From JABDMH01 sp050298535 (lineage in GTDB: Bacteria; Bacteroidota; Bacteroidia; Chitinophagales; Saprospiraceae), in the NCBI GenBank assembly GCA_050298535.1, contig JBNKUI010000077.1:1-64000 (forward strand): a stretch of DNA of 64,000 bases. Reading direction: 5' to 3'. The notes beneath the pieces are model-generated. The model was not told where the DNA came from. It saw nothing but the letters and a program-made list of their open reading frames with translations, and ran no database searches. Position 1 is the stretch's first letter; each line of letters opens with the position of its first letter. Positions 1 to 9,998 of this stretch are shown one piece after another. Made by a program: the position numbers and the translations under genes.

Positions 1-232
1 ACCACACAGAGCCCTAGGTAAGAAGACGCCAAATGCGTATGAGAGACTAAGGTTATCAACATACTAACAGCGGTAAATATGATGATTATTATTAATATGT
101 TTATTTAACAAAACGGTCAACGCTATATCGGTATCTACAATGGACAATCTACAATCCGGAAACCGGAAACCGGATACCGTTCAAATACAGAGACGTATCT
201 ATTTATTAATAAACTGATGGTACCTGGCACCC
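1..232. other. Non-coding left flank
   Basis: No convincing gene is visible. The stretch holds a small cluster of short direct repeats around 153-180, in which CCGGAAA occurs twice in a row followed by CCGGATACCG. Two copies of TCTACAAT lie just before it. It is the 3' flank of the minus-strand LytTR gene, but no clear hairpin with a T-tract is seen, so a terminator is not called. Confidence 0.5.
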
Positions 233-988
233 TTAAAGATTCCCGATCCACTTCCTAAATCTTACGGCATTTTCCTTGCTGATCAATATAGGCGTCTGAG
301 TCACTGGATTTAAATGTAATTCAATCTTATTCTGAACCGTGGATTTAAACTTGGTAATGGCCTCCAGGAGCACTAGATATTGTCGATTAACACGAAATGA
401 AATAGCCGGATCCAACTTCTGTTCTATTTCAGACAGATTGGAGTCCATGATATAGGTTTCACCATCTATAGTACGCACGAAAGTAATCCGGTGCTCTGTA
501 AAAAAATAAGCAATATCCTCAATGGAAAGTGGAATATAAGCGCCACCTTGTCGTACTACAAATCGTTGACTAAACATTTGCTCCAGCCGTGAACCATTCA
601 GCTCCTTAATGGCAGATGGCTGGTAAAAGGCCTGAATATTCCGGACTTTATCCAGCGCTTTCATGAGCTTTTCCTGTGAGATCGGTTTGAGCAAGTAGTG
701 TACCGAATGATATTCGAACGCTTTAAGTAAATAATCATCAAAGGCGGTAATAAAAACTACCGGAAACACTACCTCAATTTCATCAAAGAGTGCAAATGTC
801 GTATCGTCAGCTAATTGAATATCAAACAGTCCCAAGTCAGGTTTTTCGTTTGCTGTAAGATAGGCTCTCGCATCTCTGACACTTTCGAGAACCCCCAATA
901 CTTGAATATCAAATCGATTTTGATTCTCAAGAATACTCAGAATACGTTTTGCGGCCTTGGGTTCGTCTTCAAGAATTAAAATGTTCAT
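233..988 (-). CDS. LytTR-family response regulator
   Basis: This is a 251-residue DNA-binding response regulator. Residues 1-118 form a CheY-like receiver, with the acidic pocket at E7/D8, the phospho-acceptor at D56 and the conserved lysine at K101 in a LLKPIS context. Residues from about 142 to the end form a LytTR DNA-binding domain (RFVVRQGG, then a VNRQYLV segment). The start overlaps the stop of the upstream kinase by four bases, so the two are translationally coupled and form a two-component pair. The target genes cannot be told from the sequence. The family assignment is firm. Confidence 0.93.
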   Translation of the reverse strand: MNILILEDEPKAAKRILSILENQNRFDIQVLGVLESVRDARAYLTANEKPDLGLFDIQLADDTTFALFDEIEVVFPVVFITAFDDYLLKAFEYHSVHYLLKPISQEKLMKALDKVRNIQAFYQPSAIKELNGSRLEQMFSQRFVVRQGGAYIPLSIEDIAYFFTEHRITFVRTIDGETYIMDSNLSEIEQKLDPAISFRVNRQYLVLLEAITKFKSTVQNKIELHLNPVTQTPILISKENAVRFRKWIGNL

Positions 989-2046
989 CCATGTGAAAGC
1001 TTCAACAGCGGCATTTGCAATGTAAAGAATTCTTCACTTTGTGTCAGGTTAATCCCCTTTCCTATTATTTTTTGAAATCGGTCGTTTAGATTCTGTAGGC
1101 CAATCTTGGTCGAAGGTCGATCCAATCTCCTCTTAATTTTTTTGTTACGTACCACAATGGAATCATCCGAAAATCGGACATCCAGTACCAGGTGGTTTGT
1201 ACGGGACACTTCATTATGCTTTACGGCATTTTCCACTGCCACCATTAAAGATACTGGAGGTATCAAGTATTTGTTTTCCTGTTCCTTAATATCCACCAGA
1301 TTTATTTCGAATGCATCTTCATGTCTCAAGGACATCAATCTGGCATATGACTGCATAAAATCTATTTCATCCCGTAGCAGGACGAGATCTTTTTCTTTGC
1401 TTCTCAGAATATATCGATAGACATCTGCTAAACTCTCCACAAAAGACTTGGCTTTTACGGGTGCAAAGTCTACGAGATAGGACACACTATTCAGAGCATT
1501 AAACATGAAGTGAGGATCTATCTGATTTTTTAGTGCTTCCAATTCTGCCTGGATTTTAGCCCTTTCTAATTCTGCTGTCTTTAATTGCTCCAATTCTGTG
1601 TGTTTGGCAAAGAGAACCTTTTCATAAATATTAGTGACAAACAAAACACAAATCACAATAACGGTCGTCGTAATCAAAAGGACCTGATAAGACACGGTAC
1701 TTGCCGTGAGTATTTTCCAAAGAGTCAGCATTAGAAACGCGACGGGACCTGTATAGAAAATATTGAGGGCTAAAGTCAATGTAAACTTTTGCAGACGCGA
1801 AGTACCTTTAAAGATGACGGGATAATACCTTAATACCAGATAGCGATTGCCCTGCCAGACGGTTGCAGCAATGGCAATGAAATAAACGTGACTTAAGACC
1901 ACTTCCAGAGTCATCCCTGCGTCAAATGATATTAGACCCGTTGCACTGGGTATGACCAATCCAAAAAAGGGGATGCCAATCAGACGAACTACCTGATCAT
2001 CAATGGTAACACGGTTGGGTATCTCTATGTGTGCCTGCTTAATCAT
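985..2046 (-). CDS. LytS-type sensor histidine kinase
   Basis: This is a 353-residue membrane histidine kinase of the His_kinase (LytS/YehU) family. Four or so hydrophobic segments occupy residues 20-145, followed by a short charged coiled coil (about 148-175). The phosphoacceptor motif DPHFMFNALNS has its histidine near residue 179, and a compact ATPase domain with an ENAVKHN N-box is near 270. There is no extracellular sensor domain of note, so the signal is probably sensed in the membrane. It precedes and overlaps the LytTR regulator and presumably phosphorylates it. It is divergent from the DUF1761 gene, and the 117-bp gap must hold both promoters. Confidence 0.93.
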   Translation of the reverse strand: MIKQAHIEIPNRVTIDDQVVRLIGIPFFGLVIPSATGLISFDAGMTLEVVLSHVYFIAIAATVWQGNRYLVLRYYPVIFKGTSRLQKFTLTLALNIFYTGPVAFLMLTLWKILTASTVSYQVLLITTTVIVICVLFVTNIYEKVLFAKHTELEQLKTAELERAKIQAELEALKNQIDPHFMFNALNSVSYLVDFAPVKAKSFVESLADVYRYILRSKEKDLVLLRDEIDFMQSYARLMSLRHEDAFEINLVDIKEQENKYLIPPVSLMVAVENAVKHNEVSRTNHLVLDVRFSDDSIVVRNKKIKRRLDRPSTKIGLQNLNDRFQKIIGKGINLTQSEEFFTLQMPLLKLSHG

Positions 2047-2163
2047 GATTTCTTCCGCTTTAAACCTGGGATTTCCGCTTCGCGCAGATTCATAGAGCTT
2101 TCCTTACACAAGACGCATATGGATCGCTAATTTCACTAAAATTCACAGAAAAAGTCAATAAAA

Positions 2164-2568
2164 ATGGAAATGACAATTAATCATTTGGCAGTATGGGTAG
2201 CAGCGCTTTCCACCTTCCTACTGGGTGGACTTTGGTTTTCGCCCATTTTATTTGGGAAAGCATGGCAGGCAGAAAATCAACTGAGCGACGATGATCTAAA
2301 GTCTGCCAATACCGCTAAAATTATGGGTTTGTCCTTTCTCTTCGCATTGATCATGTCCTATAATCTGGCCTTCTTTCTCAATGATCCATCCATTGACGGT
2401 ACGATGGGTACGATGTACGGATTCTTCACAGGCTTTGGTTGGATAGCGATGGCCATCTTTATAATCGGACAGTTTGAACATAAATCCACACGGTATATGC
2501 TCATCAATGCCGGCTACATGACTCTTGCCCTCACCCTCATGGGGTTGATTATCGGACTTTGGAAATAA
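2164..2568 (+). CDS. DUF1761 membrane protein
   Basis: This 134-residue protein has four predicted membrane helices (about 8-27, 52-70, 80-103 and 112-132). The N-terminal pattern HLAVWVAALSTFLLGGLWFSP is typical of the DUF1761 family, whose biochemical role is unknown. The length is normal for the family. It is transcribed divergently from the LytS kinase and ends 17 bases before the convergent oxidoreductase gene. The start ATG follows an A-rich leader, as is usual in Bacteroidota. Confidence 0.85.
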   Translation: MEMTINHLAVWVAALSTFLLGGLWFSPILFGKAWQAENQLSDDDLKSANTAKIMGLSFLFALIMSYNLAFFLNDPSIDGTMGTMYGFFTGFGWIAMAIFIIGQFEHKSTRYMLINAGYMTLALTLMGLIIGLWK

Positions 2569-2585
2569 GACATTCCATATTTAGA

Positions 2586-3899
2586 TTAGATCTTAGGGAG
2601 TTTCCAGGGGGCCCTGTATTTGGGTTCAAGAAATTTATTGGCACTGGATTGATCAAACCGGTGACGACTCTCGTCCCATGTCAAATGGTACGCACCTGAT
2701 CTCACTGCAATATTGGCCATATGAGCAGCGATTGCTACAGCACGCCCTTCCTCTACGGTACAGGCAGGTTTTTCCTGGCTCTTGATACAGTGCACAAAAT
2801 TCTCGGGATGCTTTGCATGACCATTATTTCCCTTGATGGGTCCAATCTTTTCTACTTTGCCAGTCTTTGTCTCAGGATCGTATTCAGGAAATACTTCATA
2901 TTTGGATCGGTCAGCCACTATCGTTCCGTGCTCGCCCATGAAGGCAACCCCATAATTTTGATCATAGGGTCCCGATTGTTTTCCAGCAAAATGTTCCCAC
3001 TGGATCAGGTAATCATCATACTCAAAAGTCGCTGAGAGTACATCGGGTGTTTCACGCATACGATCCCCTAAAGGTAACTGATGTCCTACTGCAACCACCG
3101 ATTTGGGAGGTATCGTAATCTCCCTGGCCCATAAGGCCATATCCAGAAGATGCACGCCCCAATCCGTCACTAGACCTCCCCCGTAATCCCAGAAGAACCT
3201 CCAACTACCGTGATACCGGGCAATGTTAAACGCTCGCTCAGGTGCGGGACCAAGAAACATATCAAAATTGACACCCGAAGGTACCGCTGAATCTGCTGAT
3301 GCCTTTGGACCCAAACCATATCGAAAATTGCCCCAGATATCTACCTTACTGATCTTACCCAGCACTCCAGATCGCACATAATCCATCACTTGTTGCCATA
3401 CTTCGCTACTTCGTTGTTGCTGTCCCACTTCTACTACTCTATTGTATCTTTTAGCAGCTTCCACCATGCGATTACACTCCTCGATACTGTTGGCCATGGG
3501 CTTTTCCACATATACATCCTTGCCTGCCTGACAAGCGTGTATCATCTGGAGACAATGCCAATGGTCTGGAGTACCTATGATCACGGCATCGAGATCATTA
3601 AGCTCCAGCATCTTTCTGTAATCTTCAAACAACAAGGGATTCTGACCATGCTCCTTTTGCAAGGTATCCGCTCTCTCCCCCATTACATTGGCATCAATGT
3701 CACAGATAGCGATGCAATTCACACCCGGGACTTTGAGGTGATTTCGCAATACGTGAAACCCTCGATTTCTACATCCTATGAGACCGATATTGACCTGGTC
3801 ACTGGGAGCTAAACCCTGGTTTCGGCCTTTTGCAATAAAAGGAAACAGGATACCTCCACTCATAAGGGTACTTGATTTCAAGAAGTCTCTTCTTTCCAT
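2586..3899 (-). CDS. Tat-exported Gfo/Idh/MocA oxidoreductase
   Basis: This is a 437-residue NAD(P)-dependent oxidoreductase. The N-terminus MERRDFLKSS plus a hydrophobic stretch resembles a Tat signal. A Rossmann domain follows (INIGLIGCRNRG), with the conserved VEKPMANS catalytic-lysine loop near residue 133 and a C-terminal alpha/beta sheet domain. Such exported family members act on sugars or sugar derivatives, but the substrate cannot be read here. It is the last gene of the minus-strand operon with the DUF1501 gene (7-base gap) and the DUF1549/DUF1553 gene. That context points to extracytoplasmic breakdown of complex, perhaps sulfated, sugars (inference). Confidence 0.92.
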   Translation of the reverse strand: MERRDFLKSSTLMSGGILFPFIAKGRNQGLAPSDQVNIGLIGCRNRGFHVLRNHLKVPGVNCIAICDIDANVMGERADTLQKEHGQNPLLFEDYRKMLELNDLDAVIIGTPDHWHCLQMIHACQAGKDVYVEKPMANSIEECNRMVEAAKRYNRVVEVGQQQRSSEVWQQVMDYVRSGVLGKISKVDIWGNFRYGLGPKASADSAVPSGVNFDMFLGPAPERAFNIARYHGSWRFFWDYGGGLVTDWGVHLLDMALWAREITIPPKSVVAVGHQLPLGDRMRETPDVLSATFEYDDYLIQWEHFAGKQSGPYDQNYGVAFMGEHGTIVADRSKYEVFPEYDPETKTGKVEKIGPIKGNNGHAKHPENFVHCIKSQEKPACTVEEGRAVAIAAHMANIAVRSGAYHLTWDESRHRFDQSSANKFLEPKYRAPWKLPKI

Positions 3900-3906
3900 G
3901 ATTTTT

Positions 3907-5331
3907 TTATACTAGAATTTCTGAAATAACCCGCCCGCCAACGTCAGTCAATCGAATGTCGCGGCCACTAAAACGGTAGGTGAGTCGCTTGTGATCCACA
4001 CCCATGAGGTGGAGCATCGTGGCATGCAGGTCATGAATCGTGGTTGGATGCTCCAAGACCCGATATCCATACTCATCCGTCGTGCCATGCACGGTGCCTC
4101 CCTTCACGCCAGCTCCCGCAAGCCAGATACAAAAAGCCGATGGGTTATGATCCCGACCATCGGTACCCTGGGCAAAGGGCGTTCTACCAAACTCCATTCC
4201 AAAGACAACCAGGGTCGTCTCCAATAGTCCACGACTCTTAAGATCCTTCAGTAGACCCGCGATGGGTTGGTCTACCGCGTGTGCATTTCTTGTATGTCCA
4301 TCAAAAAGTCCATCATGCTGATCCCATCGATCCGCCTCTACCCGAGGACATGTCAATTCAATAAATCGTACCCCGCGTTCCACCATCCGTCGGGCCATCA
4401 AACATTGTGCGGCGTAGCCCCGGGTGTGTACATCAGGTGAGTCCAGACCATATAATTTCCTGGTTGCCTTCGTTTCACCACCGAGATCTGTAAGCTCCGG
4501 CACAGACGACTGCATCAGATATGCCAATTCATAGTTTTTTATGGCTGACTCAATCTGGTCTGCCGCACCAAGCTGCCCCAGTAGGGACTGATCAAGTTTC
4601 CTGGCCAGTGCCATTTTTCGCTGCTGTAATAAGGGATCTGACTCCAGGGTCTTGATATTTGCCAGGGGTATATCTTTTGCCAGGAGGATAGAAGCCTGAT
4701 GAGTTGCAGGTAGAAATCCACTTTTAAAGTTGTCCAAACCTCCCGGAGGAATCAATCCTCCGTCGAGAACGATATACCCAGGAAGATTTTGATTTTCTGT
4801 ACCAAGGCCATACGTGGCCCAGGCACCCATACTGGGTCTGCCCTGCAGGCCGTGTCCCGTATGAAGGAAATAGTTTGCATTCGTGTGTTCTGGAAAATCC
4901 GACACCATCGATCTAATCAAGGCTATATCATCGACACATGTAGCAATATGTGGAAACAATTCACTCACCCACATTCCACTCTCCCCACACTGCTTAAAGC
5001 TCCACGGACTTTTTAGGATTTTCCCAATATTGTTGAATTGAGTGGCATCCACTTTAAATTTACTGTAGGGATCTTGTCCATTTTCTGCGGCTAGTCTTGG
5101 TTTAGGATCAAATGAATCGACCTGAGATACTCCCCCATCCATATACAAGAATATCACATTCTTCGCTTTGGGTGCATAGTGGGGACCTCCCACTGCATCC
5201 TTCACCAAATCTTTAAGGGCCGTCGCCCTATCAGTCCCACATCCGGATGAAAGGAGGCCCATGGCAGCCAGACTTCCAAATCCTTTTGTGCACAAAGCCA
5301 ACATCGATCTTCTACTTAGCTTTCTAGACAT
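3907..5331 (-). CDS. DUF1501 (sulfatase-like) lipoprotein
   Basis: This 474-residue DUF1501 protein belongs to the alkaline phosphatase/sulfatase-like superfamily. The twin-arginine-like start (SRKLSRRSM) is followed by a hydrophobic segment and a lipobox-like LLSSGC, suggesting export and lipidation. The VIFLYMDGGVSQVDSFDPKP block and the later HTRNAH and GRDHNP segments are typical metal-binding regions of the family. It lies between the cytochrome/DUF1553 gene and the Gfo/Idh gene, the arrangement seen repeatedly in planctomycetes and some Bacteroidota. The precise reaction of DUF1501 proteins is not established, so sulfatase or phosphatase activity is only an inference. Confidence 0.92.
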   Translation of the reverse strand: MSRKLSRRSMLALCTKGFGSLAAMGLLSSGCGTDRATALKDLVKDAVGGPHYAPKAKNVIFLYMDGGVSQVDSFDPKPRLAAENGQDPYSKFKVDATQFNNIGKILKSPWSFKQCGESGMWVSELFPHIATCVDDIALIRSMVSDFPEHTNANYFLHTGHGLQGRPSMGAWATYGLGTENQNLPGYIVLDGGLIPPGGLDNFKSGFLPATHQASILLAKDIPLANIKTLESDPLLQQRKMALARKLDQSLLGQLGAADQIESAIKNYELAYLMQSSVPELTDLGGETKATRKLYGLDSPDVHTRGYAAQCLMARRMVERGVRFIELTCPRVEADRWDQHDGLFDGHTRNAHAVDQPIAGLLKDLKSRGLLETTLVVFGMEFGRTPFAQGTDGRDHNPSAFCIWLAGAGVKGGTVHGTTDEYGYRVLEHPTTIHDLHATMLHLMGVDHKRLTYRFSGRDIRLTDVGGRVISEILV

Positions 5332-5349
5332 AAAATGTTGGTTACAATC

Positions 5350-8337
5350 TTATAACAGATAAATAAATTCTTTCATATTAAAAATAGTGTGGCAATAGTC
5401 GGTCCATGATTTCTGTTCAATCATGCTATCGGCAACATGGATTTCCCTTTGCTCATTGATGAACTCCAAACCCTCTTCCAACTCTGTCTCTGTCGGTTCC
5501 CGATTGAAGGCCCTCAGATAAATCTGGTTCACTTTCTCCCTGTCACCGGTTGTTTCGACTGATAATTTCTTAGCCCATTTTTCGGCTTGCTCCTGAACAA
5601 ATGGATCATTTAGCAGTGTGAGGGATTGGGCGGGTACATTGGTTACATTGCGATTTCCAAAGCTGCTGAAAGGTACGGGCATGTCAAATGTGAGCATCAT
5701 TGGTGGAAGAAAGTTGCGCCATAGCGCCATATAAACACTTCTTCTCCCATACCCATCCAAAGGACCGCTCTCCGGAGGTCTTCCCCGCCCCTGCAGAAAG
5801 GAGGTCAGGTGAATCGGAATGGAAGGTCCATACATGGTCCGATCTAATTCTCCGGATACTGCTAATATTCCATCACGGATAGATTCAGCTTCTAGTCTTC
5901 GTAGAGGATAATAGGCCAGAAAAATATTTTCAGGGTCATCTTGATCCACTTCTGTATCAAGTATTGTCGATCGCTTAAAAGCATCTGTCAACATGATCTG
6001 ACGAATAAGACTTTTGATGGACCAATCTCCACCCACAAATTGAATTGCCAGGTAGTCCAACAGTGCCGGATGTGAGGGTAAACTCCCTTGCAAGCCAAAA
6101 TTGTCAACCGATTTTACGATTCCCCTGCCAAACAAGTGATGCCAAATCCGATTAGCCATTACACGGGCTGTCAGAGGATTTTCTTCGCTTGCCATAGCCT
6201 CTGCAAGTTGCATACGGGAATTGAGGTCCGGGTCGAATACAGTGAGATTCGGCATGGCCGATAGAAATCTATGAGGTACCTCGACACTGTCTTTCATTCG
6301 ATGATCTCCTCTGATAAAAACCGGGCTTAGCACAGGATCTCCATCCACAACCCCGATCACAAAGGTACTGTCACGCAGTCCTCTGCTCAGCCTGGAAATA
6401 TCTTGCTGGACCTTTTCCACTTCGGTGGTGATTTCAAAGTCAACCTGTCGGTTAAGTAGTTTAACCTCTTCAGGAGAGGCCGTCCCCTCTATCCATGCAT
6501 TGAGTGCCTGATCCACAGGTCTTGCTACTCCGGCATTGTCCAATTCTACTGGATCTAAATCGCCATTGTGGGTAAGTACATAGGCAGCCTCCATCCAGGA
6601 TTCGGATGGGATTGCATAAAAATGTCCTTTCCCAGAGATCGATACAAAATCACCCGATAAAAACTCTACATAGGCTTTGGAGCCCTTCAACATTTCGGTA
6701 TTCATATCGTAGTCGTGAAAGGCCTCATCATTCACTTTCTTCTCTAGATCACCCCAGATAGGATATCGTATTAATTGAAAATTGTCTACTACAATTCGAA
6801 TGGTAGATCGTTTTCCTCTTGCCCGAACACGTATATAATCGTCTTCAATAATAAATGTGGGTGACCGATAGGTTCCCTGCAATCCCTCACTGATCGTAGA
6901 GCTGGACACCGTACCTTCCTCGGTTAGTTTCACTTCCCCACCTTCCATCACAGGATCACCTAACGTGCTTTCTGCGGCGAAGGCAAATCCATCTGCCCGC
7001 CAGCCATCGGGCTGTGCATCCATAAAGTTTGTCATGACCTTGTAGTCTCCGTTATTTTCCTTCGCCTCTTTTTGTGACGCGGGCCTGGCGATGGCTACAT
7101 CGTCAGTATTGATCGTTGCCTCCTGCGCCAAGAGCTTTCGCAGGCTGCTCTTAAGAGTCTTCAGACTATCAGCCGCCACCAGATGACCCGGAGCAGTTTC
7201 TGCAGGAATATGATGATACCGCATACTTTCGAAGATGCCATACAAAGCATAATAATCGGCGGTGGGAATAGGATCAAACTTATGGTCATGACAGCGAGCA
7301 CATGCCACAGTCAATCCCTGGAATGTCTTGGTAGTTACATCTATGGTGTTATCCAGCAAGATCTTCTCTTCTTCCTTGATATCAACGGGACTATGCTTGC
7401 CTTCACCCAGGGCAAGAAAGGTGGTCCCCAAGGGCGACTCCACAAAACCTGTTTCGGGATTGACCCTGGGTGGCTCGACTAGATCTCCAGCTATTTGCTC
7501 ACGGATGAAGTCGTCATAAGGCACATCCTGATTAAGGGCTCGAATAAGGTAGTCCCGATACCTCCAGGCATCCACCACGGGAAAATCATATTCATGCCCT
7601 CTGCCTTCGGCAAATCTTGCAAGATCCATCCAGTGTCGGGCCCACCGCTCACCATAGTGTGGTGACTCCAAATAATAATCCACCATCCTGGAATACCAAT
7701 CAGCCTCCTCATCCGCAACAAACTTCTCCGTCTCTTCTGGTTTGGGTGGCAAACCTGTGACTACATAGGACACTCTCCTGATCAGACGGTACCGATCGGC
7801 CTCTGGAGACTTCACCAATCCTTTCCGCTCTATTTCCCGGTCTATCAGATGGTCAATAACATGCGGCACGTCCTGTGGGAAATCTTTGAAATCAGAAGAC
7901 TCAGGCTTGATAAATGCCCAATAGGGTTTCCATTTTGCACCCTGATCTATCCACTTGGCCAATAGTGCCACTTCCCTCGGTGTCAACTTTTTATTGCTTT
8001 CAAGAGGTGGCATACGCATCTCAGGGTCCTCCTCAGTCACCCTATGTATGATTGCACTCTTAGAGCTGTTCCCGGGGACGATGGCCCGTAGTCCAGATTC
8101 AAGCATTGCCTCAGCAAAAGCCTGTTCGTCCAGACGCATATCGGTAGTACGGCTGCTGGGATCCGGTCCATGACAAGTAAAGCAATTGTCGGACAGTATG
8201 GGCCTGATGTGAAAGTTAAAATCTATTTCATCTGGAAGACCGGCTACTTCTGGTATTTCCGATCGACACGCACCAACCAGTAGTGAAATAAAAATTGCCC
8301 AAAACAAGAAAGGATTTACTTTCGACGTCATACGCAC
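5350..8337 (-). CDS. PSD1-type cytochrome c/DUF1549/DUF1553 protein
   Basis: This is a 995-residue exported protein. A signal peptide ends at a lipobox-like LLVGAC. Next come a planctomycete-type cytochrome domain with haem motif CFTCH (about residues 52-56), a DUF1549 domain (about 160-370, with a second CARCH motif), a less conserved middle region and a C-terminal DUF1553 domain (about 690-960). The domain order is the standard PSD1 architecture. It is the first gene of the operon with the DUF1501 and Gfo/Idh genes (18-base gap). It probably carries electrons for, or is a partner in, periplasmic sugar oxidation, but no member has a firmly known reaction. Confidence 0.93.
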   Translation of the reverse strand: MRMTSKVNPFLFWAIFISLLVGACRSEIPEVAGLPDEIDFNFHIRPILSDNCFTCHGPDPSSRTTDMRLDEQAFAEAMLESGLRAIVPGNSSKSAIIHRVTEEDPEMRMPPLESNKKLTPREVALLAKWIDQGAKWKPYWAFIKPESSDFKDFPQDVPHVIDHLIDREIERKGLVKSPEADRYRLIRRVSYVVTGLPPKPEETEKFVADEEADWYSRMVDYYLESPHYGERWARHWMDLARFAEGRGHEYDFPVVDAWRYRDYLIRALNQDVPYDDFIREQIAGDLVEPPRVNPETGFVESPLGTTFLALGEGKHSPVDIKEEEKILLDNTIDVTTKTFQGLTVACARCHDHKFDPIPTADYYALYGIFESMRYHHIPAETAPGHLVAADSLKTLKSSLRKLLAQEATINTDDVAIARPASQKEAKENNGDYKVMTNFMDAQPDGWRADGFAFAAESTLGDPVMEGGEVKLTEEGTVSSSTISEGLQGTYRSPTFIIEDDYIRVRARGKRSTIRIVVDNFQLIRYPIWGDLEKKVNDEAFHDYDMNTEMLKGSKAYVEFLSGDFVSISGKGHFYAIPSESWMEAAYVLTHNGDLDPVELDNAGVARPVDQALNAWIEGTASPEEVKLLNRQVDFEITTEVEKVQQDISRLSRGLRDSTFVIGVVDGDPVLSPVFIRGDHRMKDSVEVPHRFLSAMPNLTVFDPDLNSRMQLAEAMASEENPLTARVMANRIWHHLFGRGIVKSVDNFGLQGSLPSHPALLDYLAIQFVGGDWSIKSLIRQIMLTDAFKRSTILDTEVDQDDPENIFLAYYPLRRLEAESIRDGILAVSGELDRTMYGPSIPIHLTSFLQGRGRPPESGPLDGYGRRSVYMALWRNFLPPMMLTFDMPVPFSSFGNRNVTNVPAQSLTLLNDPFVQEQAEKWAKKLSVETTGDREKVNQIYLRAFNREPTETELEEGLEFINEQREIHVADSMIEQKSWTDYCHTIFNMKEFIYLL

Positions 8338-8458
8338 AGTTTCCCCAAAATCGTAATCTCTTAAAGATCGTAAAAAACTGTCGAACCTAATTCTGTGATA
8401 TGCTGATATTATGCATCGTCATCTGACATAATTTGAGCGATCGACTGCACAATAATGC

Positions 8459-9127
8459 GCTACATAGTCCGGAGGCCCGATAAATGACTTAAAAACAGGA
8501 TCTGCACTTAGTTTTGTGCCATCAGGTGAACAGGAATGAAATGTACCAAAGTCAGTAAGAAATAATAATGCCACCTTCCTGGAATTTGGTTGTGATGATA
8601 TTGGACAAAACTCTGTGCGACTGTACGTACTTGATCCGAATGGGGCCTGGGACTATTGCTCAGTGAAAATTCAGGTACAAAATAATATGGGCGGTTGTCC
8701 AGAGGTACAGGCTACCAATGACGTTAAAACACAGATCATTGCAGATCAATTGGAGAATCCTGTTAGGGAAACAGTTGTTCCACTGTCAGAGCAAGATATT
8801 TCCCATAGGGTGTCACTGGGAAATCAGCTAACAGAGGCAGTACTCGAAAATAATGATCGAACTCAATTAATGCAGAACTATCCTAATCCGTTTAGTGAGG
8901 CAACCCATATTCCTTTCTATCTACCCGCCCAACAGACCTATACCATCAGTATTTTCGCGATTAGCGGCCAGCTGATATATGAGGTTGAAAGCATCGGAGA
9001 AAAAGGAATAAACATACTGCCTTATGAGAGAGGAACTCTGGGCTATGAGTCAGGAGGTGTATTTTACTATCAGTTAAAAACTGGAGCCTTCGTTATGTCA
9101 AAGAAAATGCTTCTCATGCAACAGTAA
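8459..9127 (+). pseudogene. Remnant of T9SS-exported adhesin-like protein
   Basis: An open stretch starts at GTG 8615 and encodes 170 residues, but the homology-like signal begins earlier. The same frame reads through NNNATFLEFGCDDIG at about 8561 and is broken by TGA at 8537-8539, with another stop near 8465. The visible parts are the end of an HYR/Ig-like surface repeat (VRLYVLDPNGAWDYCSVKIQV), a linker and a type A T9SS sorting domain (QNYPNPFSEATHIPF at about residue 90, and an end of MSKKMLLMQQ). No start and no signal peptide are present, so this is the 3' remnant of a large secreted protein, not a working gene. Confidence 0.7.
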
Positions 9128-9155
9128 GAAATATGGCATGTTTCAAGGTTGGAAT

Positions 9156-9542
9156 TTATTGCAATTCGTTAAATAAAATTTGATTGCCAAATTCCAATTT
9201 TGAAACATGCCGCACTTCTCCTTTCCAATCTAAAGGAGTCCAGTATTTAGGATACTTTAGCACTACTCTATTTCCGATCAACAATTTTTGCAATTGCTCA
9301 ATATCAAGTCCGCGATCACTACCATGATTGATGTAGAATAAACGATCGTCTTCCTGCAATTCGAATACAATATCCTGAGTGCCAGCAGAGAAGACATCCC
9401 TAACAATACCCGAAATAACCAGCGCTTTTTCTTCAGAAACTATCGGCACCGGACGAAACACGAAGTATGAGAATACAAGAAGGACCCCGGAAATAATCAG
9501 AAGCCATTTCGTAAGTTTAGGTGAACTGCCTACCATCATCAA
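9156..9542 (-). CDS. Hypothetical single-span membrane protein
   Basis: This 128-residue protein has one hydrophobic segment near the N-terminus (about residues 12-30) and a soluble, beta-rich remainder. It is not recognised. It follows the 150-residue membrane protein gene with a 3-base gap, so the two are almost certainly co-expressed and may act together at the membrane. The start could be any of three consecutive ATG codons. Confidence 0.65.
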   Translation of the reverse strand: MMMVGSSPKLTKWLLIISGVLLVFSYFVFRPVPIVSEEKALVISGIVRDVFSAGTQDIVFELQEDDRLFYINHGSDRGLDIEQLQKLLIGNRVVLKYPKYWTPLDWKGEVRHVSKLEFGNQILFNELQ

Positions 9543-9545
9543 TTG

Positions 9546-9998
9546 TTATTTGTGATCATTTAAGGTATCAAGAAAATCATTGAATTCGATCGTACCCTTT
9601 CTTTTTAAACGGTATCTCTGCACTATGCATACCACCATGACCATTACTAAAGCCAGTAGATATAACGCACTGACGGCACCGAGAGAATTTTGAGGTCCAA
9701 GATTCAAAAATACGCCTGGAAGCATTAATAATGGCAGCGCAACTATCCAGATGGTAAATGTCTGATTTGGCCTGATTTGATATCTGATTTCACTCTCATC
9801 GCCCTGTGAGTGAATAGAGCCAGATACTCGGTAATGTGGTTTCTCAATCATGCTTGCTCCCTTATATGACGCCCGAGATCGTAGCCAAAACCTATTGTCG
9901 CTTACTTTTTCAAATAGAATATTGTCGGCAACTGATACGGGATCTTCAAGTCTTCGCATCAGATCCTTTGAGGCTATGTTTAGAATTTTTGATGGCAT
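9546..9998 (-). CDS. Hypothetical two-span membrane protein
   Basis: This 150-residue protein has a soluble N-terminal half of about 80 residues and two adjacent hydrophobic helices at about 82-101 and 106-126, then a basic, cytoplasm-like tail. The layout resembles bacterial proteins with a small cytosolic domain plus a helical hairpin, but no family is recognised. It is the first gene of a two-gene minus-strand unit. It diverges from the oxidoreductase gene at 10172, and the intervening space carries that gene's promoter. Confidence 0.65.
   Translation of the reverse strand: MPSKILNIASKDLMRRLEDPVSVADNILFEKVSDNRFWLRSRASYKGASMIEKPHYRVSGSIHSQGDESEIRYQIRPNQTFTIWIVALPLLMLPGVFLNLGPQNSLGAVSALYLLALVMVMVVCIVQRYRLKRKGTIEFNDFLDTLNDHK

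Noticed and set aside
1106..1420. Plus-strand frame of 104 codons within the kinase gene
   Set aside because: It is antisense to the ATPase and phosphoacceptor domains of the LytS kinase; no independent support.
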